A stretch of DNA of 64,000 bases. Source: Bacteroidales bacterium. GTDB lineage: Bacteria > Bacteroidota > Bacteroidia > Bacteroidales > Marinilabiliaceae. The stretch is taken from the NCBI GenBank assembly GCA_015061285.1, contig SUWW01000006.1, positions 174,055 through 238,054 on the forward strand. Reading direction: 5' to 3'. The position numbers and the translations under genes are program-made. The notes below the pieces were generated by a model, which was not told the origin of the DNA, made no database searches, and worked only from the letters and a program-made list of their open reading frames with translations. Of this stretch, positions 37,901 to 43,235 are shown piece after piece; within the stretch, counting starts at the first letter, position 1; each line of letters opens with the position of its first letter.

Positions 37901-38994
37901 CTCCAGAGTTGGGATACGATGGTGATGAAGAGTATGAAAAGTATATTGCTGACGCAAGAGGCAATAAGACTGGCTATACAGCATTAGAAGATAAGGCGAA
38001 TATTGAATTCCATTTTGCTCCTTCGATTAACATTCAAAAGAAGATAGAGTCTATTCAAGTTGTTACTGATACTGTTACAGTTGTTGGTGCAGCTCAAACT
38101 AAGTACTTTACAACTTCATTAGATACAGTAACCACTGCACTTGATGATAGTGTAATTAAGTGCGATTCAGTAGCTAATGGCGATGGTAGTTATACCTATA
38201 GTAAGACATATGTCAATGCTGAAGAGACTATCACAGAGGATCTACCTTCAAATGTAGTTGGTATCATAGCTACTCCTAAGACTGAAACATCTTATTCATA
38301 TTCGATGTTGGTACTTACAGCTGATACTACTTGGTTGTCAGCTCGCGAAGAGAATTGCGATTCTATCTTAGTTTCTGGCGAGATTACCTACCAATATCTT
38401 TCGCGCAACGATACCACATATTCTTACACTCAAGTGAAGGATAGTATATATGGTGAATATGGATTCTATAACTTGAATTCTTCCGAATTGGAAACATCAA
38501 AATCTAAGTCTGGTTGGTTTAAGTATACGCGTCGTCCACGTTTTTATGGTATGGAAGTGATACCATATTACGCTGTGAATACATTGATGCCATCTATTAG
38601 AACCTCTAATACGTCAAACATCTATGTGCTTTGCGGTAACGAGGATACTGGTATAGACGGCAAAGTATTCCTTATACCGAATGCATTCTCGCCAAATGGT
38701 GATGGATACAACGATACGTATGAGATTGTTATGCCAAAAGATTTGGATTATGGTAATACAAGGTTGAAAGTATTTAATAGGTGGGGTACGTTAGTTTATG
38801 AATCGTCTGGCACGCAATATGGAGTGGATTGTCCTTATTGGGATGGAACGTCGTCTACATCGAATATGGTTACAGTTGGCACTCATCTGCCATCGGGTAC
38901 ATACTTCTATGTGTTCCAGATAGATTTCACGAGCGATGAAACAGCAGAAACAGTTCACAAGGAACTCAATGGATATATTGAACTCAGAAGATAA
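25969..38994 (+). CDS. Giant multi-domain adhesin with T9SS type B sorting domain
   Basis: 4341 residues from the ATG at 25969 (a TTG two codons earlier is less likely). The signal peptide ends AEAFAQ. Most of the protein is a chain of roughly 80-100-residue Ig/PKD-like units. Many open with a Cys-containing phrase such as EICEGGTIYP, EICRGESTTLEV, SICSGDADKSVTL or EEVCVGGSLTLTP. From about residue 2400 a second unit type appears (CEGSGPITISVENPQVGVTYVL and relatives). The last 100 residues are a gliding-motility C-terminal domain (FSPNGDGYNDTYEI, LKVFNRWGTLVYES, YWDGTS, GTYFYVFQ, GYIELRR), the type B signal for secretion by T9SS. Cell-surface adhesin like SprB is the best reading. Its stop shares a base with the PorP/SprF start. 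Confidence 0.93.
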   Translation: MSCRTKISAIVKLISLVIVSLFPAEAFAQTPKVFCKDMNDVGFFRYVYNYKTAEDNDIKNRPINSFSVCVRYSDGSSKDLSDLVSDSSSDAVIYKDVQTTMGRTMLRNLIVYYDRLPAEYYGQTIEVSFDVGSGANQIVKNYQFEYLGFPNLLHNSAASSNFEFGSGLFGDDVYKLPVCEGDEFTISIDNSNDPYAGTVSSYLGHTYETTYYWTLSDFQGYDEYQSENYRTGSTITLTDMTNGTMSNIYTFTPKVKIGDGCIIFLDSTNPYEVYYTAPVSTTVSHNGTEGTSFVVCDGDEVPVTLSFFRDGDAYSDVWVSLESMNDKNSETVSYGPVQGKSEQTINLGTLSSINGENTTYTFTYKTIDIDEFGAECEETGSFTILVKERQASIEIAPIAEICEGGTIYPVASVTGKNYSDYTFAWKFGDTQFASAVSGSYTFAEGITGDQTLTFIVSNAGCEISETTTVHINALPIVTPSADVEICRGESTTLEVTSDQATTAGTEYAWTPSGGELTTSGDQSSYVVSPYTTTIYKVVGTNKDTGCTSKEKSVTVTVNPLPYVTSITPSSWSVCQIDQSVVLQASTDDGTGSLKYNWSWSDIDGDHAETTTTSSLKINSINADTPVKIYLKLEDEKGCVSELDPDYSIELTMNQKPEVNVDDFTMCDGTTGSADITNYDPSYTYTVAAVTVGAPAVSYSSGKCYVNSEAGIGITAVTKYTYRITATTTSGCSSTDDFVVTMSPMPNITANSDKSLYCYGESVELSASSTTANVSYSWRDASDNEIATTANKTLSSLAVGVYTYTMVITNKTTGCESRKDVSFSVVDIPTKPIISASRTSICSGDADKSVTLSVANVESGVTYSWYDQTNAMLGTGNSINHTPTATTTYHVIGKNVNNCESAISETITIDYYQSPVIAAKGATSFNICKNNTQELAVTTTSTSDLVYHWSDGTETTTGTHEVTPSSTTTYEVYAEDQTTHCVSNTISFTVNVYSIGDIVVTPAAQDVCIGNEATVTVKVTPWTEDDNHILTINQYDGFGSIDKQYELTNGAAVSFPIVAGHTYGVYALVINGDLLCWDKVDAGLTIYEEPDFTITENEEVCVGGSLTLTPNITNPLGTYTYQWYHGSVLVGTNETLTLSGVTVADAGEYSLTISAPAADCSTTKSVNVVVNALPVPTISAADRICSSGSATISTTESYASYVWNVNDGSDITTPTLEINGDDYTPGTSVNVKVVVTDSKGCVSSQVSKNVYVKQNVVITDAVSTKDLSCIGSSVTLSPTVTPAATYTYKWQESTGAIDLSSKNGASITIDDLKYPSSGSTYTVTVTATDEDNCSSSFDYTINMYKVEVEVDGSTSACNNTTEPISWTASASVNPAIAATYTYDFALYNSSNVVVNSVSGQTSNVYTLSAVQVQALAEGNYTIVAKAHANIGGGSACEGTSEAFNLKINAKPDATLTSNMPTCIGDEIVFTAVAGYDSYSFSVNGVEVQNGSDHTYSSSTLSAGDLVSVTVASSTCQETSEVATVSYLSEFAPTVSIANVVTCKGSSATLIATSTTQRIAHVKIYRDDVSVLDEDITPSLTYNYVCDNVVADTEIRFEFVSENGCKANTNYTINVYKVDVVVSGAITTCNNTTTSVSWSADVTAVPVAADSYTYDFVFYDSDNNEKFSVVGSTSEDFVLTASQVQTLAEGNYKIVATAHANFGATICSGTSEPFNVKVLAKPDNTLTSNMPTCIGDEITFEAVAGYDLYVFYVNDAVVQSNTSNTFKSSTLTTGDRVYVKITSASCEETSSELNVSYLDEFNPTVSADKTLICKDTKATFTCISTTQLISNVVVYVNDVVAANETLSPSAVSYVWSTDNLDSDVRVRFEFTSENGCKASSAETTVEVSQINVGALDGAATSCRGGEATYTISGSSVFHGSVDNFIANPSDYTYSYSLAIDGVAQPNPSSTSSSVDLTFAVAGVYELTATLTEISTGCSSSVVKTINVVELPSFTVTSSFTKSGDGKYYVCSEQNFDLTVNGGMTGDKLNFESGSHGKLTFDVNVPSSVTTTDDNVVLSYDGAGKFLFVYADAAKNVDDTWSITLEGGTTNCISEVTEITIHNYAPIELSVPAPYAISGNTLQLCLGNTATISASSLSDDADPSYTFSLDGVTKASGVSFDVTGTTVGSHTLTVTHENGCSVDLTIITLNAPDPDASVEIYDASTDTYSPAPVNASYYEVCSSDMLRLTATGASSYTLTVDRDGNDVTSMFTASSTDATFTQNLSLPYDEATAGGKDYSTYTLTYNMSVGTCYDSKVVVVRSYVMPEINLTASATTAIEGDDIVFTVTPNTYAKYEFYLNNTKVSTDDAKATYTLNNIANDTTMVVVVTNAYGCSVTKEISVVVLDEILPRDVLTSADYYCEGSGPITISVENPQVGVTYVLNNCASCSPIQCTAANPTVEWEVLIDAGTPISGVNGVSQTYNVTAYYTQLPALVIDMNNTVTISEYVLPDGTKQITPYNQTYSDCYTSDARIIKVPNSEVNVRYYLMYDADFDGSYEMEMGPIKGNGSTLIFKAPDKVGQYKVVAYQFDIANGGLLCPVDLDGYVKVEIPNLTTFTAYSNPANGNFCTTGDGVDIILNGSETDVVYYLIHNGDYIVSGTDTVKLSGTGSPITFENVKVAGTYSIMSLNKGCLVPMSGSVELTEFEAPIDYDFTATNEGFYCYDVPGVELTVSGQQDGYLYTLYRNGIELFSTLGDNSGTPLILSDTITVNAEYTVRVSIPSVAGGCDLWLTDTVKVRSKEPSDLTAIVLGDNSETEYVACEGETVNLRLLGTEPGSRYQLVTFASSGVMMTYGILQTATDNYLDFAINQDVGSVTFGVILEKDYFNDNGMFALTCARTSVHTAKLVVVNSVGAGSEIVSHETPAGVTDECYGEDIIITGAQSSYQIDDVNVDYSYTLYRYENLTGDNNTGNVANYQKVITNNSPFVASGNAALDRFTDIRDNNGTYMIQVSNGYCSDWLPAIINITSTKYVEKQTVIAETEICHGDAGDVVTLAATELGVTYTLYRVVGTDGVDDDDIRISKPYTATSTSAYTFVDDNDRDIRITQSGTYYVVGVNSTSLTPCPIHMGDFEFASHALPNSYQLVGKEDYCGTETGVVLTLANSDVNTTYTLYKVTYSGSEPTLEAISTVIGTGDEIAFSEVSAGTYTATAINKYGCTSSMDGVIEVTNSPIIDPVNAMSDITVCDNNFAPVVYSASNMVSGLTYYLVRGSVNPENDEDAILAKIKADGTSDLVQNVYEDGQYTIWASYDYFACMQLVDQFNVTINEIRDHVLISDASCDGTMTVRLETADAGVDYEVVFVLNNGTITPRYSLDENYSYTYENGLDVEYALAYAVTPNGCNVQMSDTAFARVHTPIPAPSEMVADASICNGSAAHMTYSSANMVAGVTYYIVRGNVSPDLNSAEILSQTVADGTSDFEFDITEEGVYTVWASYDSFDCLQRQDEFNVVSEVANNYNSYTASSCDGKMKVYLNEHDDDVVYQVDFVLNDGSVFSSVLDANYSYTYDDIESVNYATVYAITPNGCKVQMGANVKPHVIETVTGEIAFYVNGSPVADGDVAEVCVGSTVSIIGSSSVQASSYIFRIVTDSVNATMQSDKNNIYMPKTYELKEIGEKCGYDSIINVVLDVVAGDCSADSVASFKFKITNPILEGTRLFALADTSEMRKVRFDGDTVHVHYCEGDFGVKLYYSRAVKNEIYRLYKQADSTMIADEIQDIQEVPLYSEYDVIENLYFDGWGFNAGDTLNYAGAGTYYVEILDEATGCSYRTNTVTIIMDPSPIDTTNVVYYEFISDYGKGAWHPDTKNYQYGIIGGAVVLEAPRAGVTYQLINDDKGIMVQEKTIADKDAEHNAIHFDTISVEGTYYIRAIDNETGCDDIPGSIEFIEDELITYDVYLFLSQSTNIVYQNLVPNFGSKGNHKYLDWSSKIDVVWQPVVNDTLKTQGAPELGYDGDEEYEKYIADARGNKTGYTALEDKANIEFHFAPSINIQKKIESIQVVTDTVTVVGAAQTKYFTTSLDTVTTALDDSVIKCDSVANGDGSYTYSKTYVNAEETITEDLPSNVVGIIATPKTETSYSYSMLVLTADTTWLSAREENCDSILVSGEITYQYLSRNDTTYSYTQVKDSIYGEYGFYNLNSSELETSKSKSGWFKYTRRPRFYGMEVIPYYAVNTLMPSIRTSNTSNIYVLCGNEDTGIDGKVFLIPNAFSPNGDGYNDTYEIVMPKDLDYGNTRLKVFNRWGTLVYESSGTQYGVDCPYWDGTSSTSNMVTVGTHLPSGTYFYVFQIDFTSDETAETVHKELNGYIELRR
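29998..31623 (+). repeat. Tandem duplication inside the adhesin gene (two units of 813 bp)
   Basis: Two consecutive 271-residue blocks align along their full length, starting at 29998 and 30811. Shared phrases include TLTSNMPTCIGDE, LAEGNY.IVA.AHAN, and F.SENGCKA. Each block spans about three Ig-like units. The DNA has diverged, so the duplication is not recent. Confidence 0.85.
35599..36690 (+). repeat. Second tandem duplication inside the adhesin gene (552-bp period)
   Basis: Two 184-residue blocks align, with the matching cysteines at codons 35632-35634 and 36184-36186. Shared phrases include SNMVSGLTYYLVRG versus ANMVAGVTYYIVRG, VWASYD, and YA.TPNGC.VQM. Together with the 29998-31623 repeat, this shows that the gene grew by block duplication. 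Confidence 0.85.
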
Positions 38995-39968
38995 TGCTAA
39001 GAACTATGTGCAAAATGAATATTAATATGATGTCAATATCTCGATATATAATAGTCATAATTGCTCTTGGCATTGCCTCAATTTGTAATGCACAAGATCA
39101 GGTGGTATACAACAATTACATTTCGAATCAAGGTATACTCAACCCGGCTTATAATGGAACGCGTGATAATATCAGTGGTTTGGTAATATTTCGCAAGCAA
39201 TGGATAGGTTTCGATGGTGCGCCTTTTACTGGAGCGCTCAACGTCCATAGTCCTATTGACGCGGTTCAAAATCTTGGTCTTGGTGTTGTAGTAGAAAACG
39301 ACCACATAGGTTTCACCAACAACCTTGCTGTGAATGTGGCAGGTTCGTATCGACTGAAATTAGCTCACGGCATGACCTTGGCTCTTGGATTGCAACTTGG
39401 TTTCAAAAATGTTGTTTACGATGGAACTAAAGCCGTGATAGTCGATTATGGTGACCCAGTATTTGAAGGTAGAATAAGTAAGTTCGGTTTCAACTTTGGT
39501 ACTGGTGGTTATCTCTATACCGACAAATATTTTGTTGGATTGAGTATACCAAAGTTCTTCTCGAATAAATACGACACCGACAAACAAGAGATTAGAAATA
39601 TAGTTCGTTTCAAAGATGTGCATACATATATCTACGGAGGTTATATCTTTGATGTTGATGATATTCTAATAAAGCCAACAGGTTTGGTTCGTATAGTTCC
39701 AGGAGCTCCTCTCACACTTGACGTGTCGTGCTCTTTCAAGCCAATGAAAGATTATGATTTGTGGGTAGGTCTTTCGTATAGAACTGTTTCAGAACTTGTA
39801 TTTATGGCTGAATACAGAATAGATCGTAAGTGGACAATTAAATATTCATTTGATTATTCAATTAGTGATATACAAACTTATGCTAAGGCAGGCTCTCACG
39901 AGATTGGTCTACAATTTGACTTCTCGCCGAAACGTCGACCTGGTATTCGTTCAATGCGTTATTTCTAA
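38994..39968 (+). CDS. PorP/SprF family T9SS outer-membrane protein
   Basis: 324 residues. The N-terminus carries a hydrophobic signal ending ASICNAQ; a downstream Met near codon 8 could also be the start. The family opening DQVVYNNYISNQGILNPAYNGTRD, then FRKQWIGFDGAP, is typical of PorP/SprF. The rest is beta-barrel-like, ending RRPGIRSMRYF. Family members act in T9SS or attach particular type B cargo, as SprF does for SprB. The ATG overlaps the adhesin stop codon (TAATG), so translation is coupled, and this protein is probably the dedicated partner of that adhesin. Confidence 0.93.
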   Translation: MLRTMCKMNINMMSISRYIIVIIALGIASICNAQDQVVYNNYISNQGILNPAYNGTRDNISGLVIFRKQWIGFDGAPFTGALNVHSPIDAVQNLGLGVVVENDHIGFTNNLAVNVAGSYRLKLAHGMTLALGLQLGFKNVVYDGTKAVIVDYGDPVFEGRISKFGFNFGTGGYLYTDKYFVGLSIPKFFSNKYDTDKQEIRNIVRFKDVHTYIYGGYIFDVDDILIKPTGLVRIVPGAPLTLDVSCSFKPMKDYDLWVGLSYRTVSELVFMAEYRIDRKWTIKYSFDYSISDIQTYAKAGSHEIGLQFDFSPKRRPGIRSMRYF

Positions 39969-40001
39969 CAATAAATTGTAAAATCTTTGACCAATCCTCA
40001 T

Positions 40002-42104
40002 ATGACAATGAAATCAATTTACGCGCTTTTATCATTGTTCGTCTTGTGTGCTCTATCAATTGATGATGCTTCAGCTCAGAAAAAGGAGCTAAAGCGAGCA
40101 AGAGGTTTTTATGAAGACGGCGAATATTATCAGTCGCTATTCTATTACGACAGTGCCGAAGAACTCGGTGGTGAACTCACTTTAGATGATGAGAAAAACA
40201 AAGCAAGGTCGTACTATTATTTGAACGATATCGACAATGCTTATGTGGCATTTCAAGCTTTGGAAAGTTCACTTACTGGTGAAGATGTCTTTATTTATGC
40301 TTCTACTATTCATCAATTTGGTTTGTACGAAGACGCTATCACGTGGTACGAGAAAGCAAAAACAGCAGGAGCTAACACTTTGCATGTCAACGATTTGATA
40401 GAATCGTGCCGTTGGGCAATGGCAAATGGAACACAGCTCGACTATCGTGTTAACCCTTGTTTCGAATTGGCAACGCAAGGACAATCGTTCGGTGTGCAAT
40501 ACTATTTAGGCAATCAGCAAGTTGTCTATTCATCGGCATCCGACAACTCCCGTAATGTCGATCGCTATGGTAACCCATTTCTGAACCTCTATACTTCGGA
40601 TCTTGAAAATGGCGAAGTGGTTGAGAATACTAAACGATCATTCTCGAAAAAACTTCAATCTAAATATCACGTAGGCGCTATCTGCTTTACAAGCGATTAT
40701 AAGTACATATACTACACAAAATCGGTTGTAGTTGACGATTACGACATCATGAAAATTTTCGTGTCGGAGTTCGATGGAAAAGATTGGGTCAACGAGCGTG
40801 CTCTAACCATCAATAGCGATGATTACGATTGCGCTCATCCTGCGCTAACACCCGATGATAAGTATCTATATTTCGTGTCGAATCGTGAGGATATAGGATA
40901 TGGCGGTAAGGATATTTATTATGTTGAGCGCATTGGCCCTAATGAGTTTGGTGATGTTGTAAATGCTGGTAGCACCATAAATACCTATGCTGATGAAGTA
41001 TATCCAATTTTGAGTAAAGACAATAAGTTGTATTTCAGCTCCAACGGACATTATGGTTTCGGTGGCTTGGATATTTTCGTCGCTGAAAATGTTGATGGTA
41101 AGTGGCAGAACGTGAAAAATATGATGAAACCGTTCAACACCAACCACGACGACTTCTGCTACATAATCGATCCTGAAAATCCTGACCGTGGTTTTCTATC
41201 ATCAAACAACTATGGTACTAACGATGCCGATGTCATATTTACGGTTCGCGTACTTACCGAAGAAGATAAGAATATTCAAGTAGAAGATATGCCTCCTATT
41301 ATGGGTATGGAAACTCTTATCTTCAACCAAGAAGAGCTTGAAGCTCAGCCCGATGAAGAGTTGACTGAGCCTGCTACGGAAACTATCGAAATGCCAATTG
41401 AAGAGCCTGTAATTGAAGAACCTGTTATTGAGCAAACCGTTGCTGTAGGAGTTCCTCATCCATTCTCTACTGAGGTTACAAGTACATTCAATGGTACAAA
41501 AATTTCTGGAGCTCAAGTTACAATCTCTGATGCTTCAACTGGCGATTATATTGGTTCGGCACATACCGATAAACAAGGTCGTGTGACGATGAACCTTGAT
41601 GGCAATAAAGTAAATGACAAAGGCGACTATAACGTCACTGTGAAGAAGGATGGTTTCAAACCAAAATCTTTCCTTGCATCGCTTGAGGAAATTGACGATT
41701 TGAGAAATACGGGCATACAACTTACGCCAATGTTCAACAGCACTGTGCTCGAAGACATTGGAGGCTTGGTTATACCTTATACCGATTCTCTCACACCAGA
41801 AGCAAAACTTATGCTTGACAAACTTGCAGCATACTTGATACAGAATCCTTCGATTGTCATTAAGCTTAATGCACATACTGAAGCTAAAGGTATTCGCTAC
41901 AAAAACTTGAGCATTTCGCAGAAGATGGCTGAAAAAGCGCAAGAGTACTTGATTAGTCAAGGTGTAAACGGCGATCAGGTTATCCCTCGTGGCTATGGTG
42001 AGAGATATTTGTTGAATCGTTGTCATCGTGGTAAATACTGCGATAAGGCACAGCACCTTGAGAATCGTCGTATAGAAGTTGTAGTTTGGGATGTTCGCAA
42101 ATAA
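40002..42104 (+). CDS. PorE-like TPR/WD40/OmpA periplasmic protein
   Basis: 700 residues. Signal peptide ends DDASAQ; ATGs at 40002 and 40008 are both possible starts. Residues ~25-125 form a TPR-like helical region (EDGEYYQSLFYYDSAEELGG). Residues ~160-410 hold a PD40/WD40-like propeller (HPALTPDDKYLYFVSNREDIGYGGKDIYY; VYPILSKDNKLYFSSNGHYGFGGLDIF). Then come a Glu/Pro-rich linker, a carboxypeptidase-regulatory domain, and a C-terminal OmpA domain (LNAHTEAKGIRYKNLSISQKMAEKAQ..., GYGERYLLNRC). This order matches PorE of T9SS, which tethers the machine to peptidoglycan. It follows the PorP/SprF gene in the same operon. Confidence 0.9.
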   Translation: MTMKSIYALLSLFVLCALSIDDASAQKKELKRARGFYEDGEYYQSLFYYDSAEELGGELTLDDEKNKARSYYYLNDIDNAYVAFQALESSLTGEDVFIYASTIHQFGLYEDAITWYEKAKTAGANTLHVNDLIESCRWAMANGTQLDYRVNPCFELATQGQSFGVQYYLGNQQVVYSSASDNSRNVDRYGNPFLNLYTSDLENGEVVENTKRSFSKKLQSKYHVGAICFTSDYKYIYYTKSVVVDDYDIMKIFVSEFDGKDWVNERALTINSDDYDCAHPALTPDDKYLYFVSNREDIGYGGKDIYYVERIGPNEFGDVVNAGSTINTYADEVYPILSKDNKLYFSSNGHYGFGGLDIFVAENVDGKWQNVKNMMKPFNTNHDDFCYIIDPENPDRGFLSSNNYGTNDADVIFTVRVLTEEDKNIQVEDMPPIMGMETLIFNQEELEAQPDEELTEPATETIEMPIEEPVIEEPVIEQTVAVGVPHPFSTEVTSTFNGTKISGAQVTISDASTGDYIGSAHTDKQGRVTMNLDGNKVNDKGDYNVTVKKDGFKPKSFLASLEEIDDLRNTGIQLTPMFNSTVLEDIGGLVIPYTDSLTPEAKLMLDKLAAYLIQNPSIVIKLNAHTEAKGIRYKNLSISQKMAEKAQEYLISQGVNGDQVIPRGYGERYLLNRCHRGKYCDKAQHLENRRIEVVVWDVRK

Positions 42105-42111
42105 TGAGATT

Positions 42112-42798
42112 ATGAAAAACACAGTAATTAGCTCAATGAAAATATATATTGTTGCAATATTGTTTGCGGCTGCTTCGCTTAGTTGTGTGGCTCAAACAAC
42201 CATGAATAACTTACGTACTAACAAGCAAATAATAACCGTAGAAAATGGCGCTGGAGCACCAAAATATTCTATACAGTTGTTGGCAGTAAACAATCCGCCA
42301 GAAGATGCTAATTTCTTTGCATCGCTCGATAAAGTTTATGAGTTTATTTGTGCTGATGGCTTTATCCGTTACTGTGTAGGCGATTACGATAACTTTGCTG
42401 ACGCTAATGCAAAACTTGACGAAGTACGTTCGAGTGGATATAAAGATGCGTTTGTTGTAAATACAAAAAAACTTGGTGCAACATCAACATATTCTAAGAG
42501 TTCAACCGCACATAGTGGAAAAACTCTCATTGGTGCCGGTGGTCGCAGAGTAGCCATAATTGATGATCGTGAGTATGTTGTTCAATTAGCAGCATTCCGT
42601 TATCCTGTGTATCTCTCGTTTTTCGAAGGCATTGAACCTGTGTATGAATATCGTTTGAACGATAAGATATTTCGTTATACAACGGCTCCTTGCAATGGCA
42701 CTGAGATAGAGGAACGACTTAACGAAATGATAGCTAAAGGATATAAAGGTGCTTTTGTAGTAGAATACGACAGATATGCGCCATTCAAAATAGAATAA
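42112..42798 (+). CDS. Exported protein with two SPOR-like repeats
   Basis: 228 residues from the ATG at 42112, 8 nt after the preceding stop; a longer start inside the previous gene is unlikely. Signal peptide ends SLSCVAQ. Two repeats of about 70 residues follow, at ~55-120 (KYSIQLLAVNNPPEDANFF..., YCVGDYDNFADANAKLDEVRSSGYKDAFVV) and ~150-225 (EYVVQLAAFRYPVYLSFF..., EERLNEMIAKGYKGAFVV). These resemble SPOR domains, which bind peptidoglycan with stripped stems. As fourth gene of the adhesin/PorP/PorE cluster it may help anchor this locus to the cell wall. SPOR assignment moderate. Confidence 0.7.
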   Translation: MKNTVISSMKIYIVAILFAAASLSCVAQTTMNNLRTNKQIITVENGAGAPKYSIQLLAVNNPPEDANFFASLDKVYEFICADGFIRYCVGDYDNFADANAKLDEVRSSGYKDAFVVNTKKLGATSTYSKSSTAHSGKTLIGAGGRRVAIIDDREYVVQLAAFRYPVYLSFFEGIEPVYEYRLNDKIFRYTTAPCNGTEIEERLNEMIAKGYKGAFVVEYDRYAPFKIE

Positions 42799-42809
42799 AC
42801 GAAAAAATC

Positions 42810-43170
42810 AGTAAGTCGGTCTATCGCTTCATGTAAGAGGAAAGTCCGGGCAATATAGAGCACCATGCTTCCTAACGGGAAGATCGCCGCGAGGTGATAG
42901 TAGCGTAACAGAAAATTACCGCCACTTATGTGGTAAGGGTGAAAAGGCGAGGTAAGAGCTCACCGAACGCTTGGCGACAAGAGTTGCAATACGCCTGATG
43001 GATTGTAAGACCATGTATATTCCGAAGCTTTGCTACACAGCTGCTCGTTGTGGTTGCCTTCGGGCAAGTCGGAAGGGGTAGGTCGCTGGAGGTCGTGGGT
43101 GACTACGATCCGAGATAAATGATAGACGCTCTTTCGGGAGTACAGAACTCGGCTTATAGACGGACTGATA
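42810..43170 (+). ncRNA. rnpB: RNase P RNA
   Basis: The region contains the conserved bacterial RNase P RNA elements in order: GAGGAAAGTCCGGGC near 42838, ACAGAAAATTACCG near 42909, GGTAAGGGTGAAAAGGC and GGTAAGAGCTCACCG near 42933-42965, and ACAGAACTCGGCTTATAGAC near 43142. The ends pair (AGTCGGTCTAT at the 5' end with ATAGACGGACTGAT at the 3' end) to form helix P1. Length of about 360 nt is usual. It processes the 5' ends of tRNAs. Ends are approximate. A strong terminator follows. Confidence 0.95.
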
Positions 43171-43176
43171 TTTATA

Positions 43177-43209
43177 AAAGCTCCGCTACTTCGGTAGTGG
43201 AGCTTTTTT
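43177..43209 (+). terminator. Intrinsic terminator after rnpB
   Basis: AAAAGCTCCGCTAC, loop TTCG, GTAGTGGAGCTTTT with one wobble, then a T run to 43209. It ends rnpB and lies before the convergent topB stop. Confidence 0.9.
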
Positions 43210-43235
43210 ACATATTCTCAGTGCTTGGTATATAT

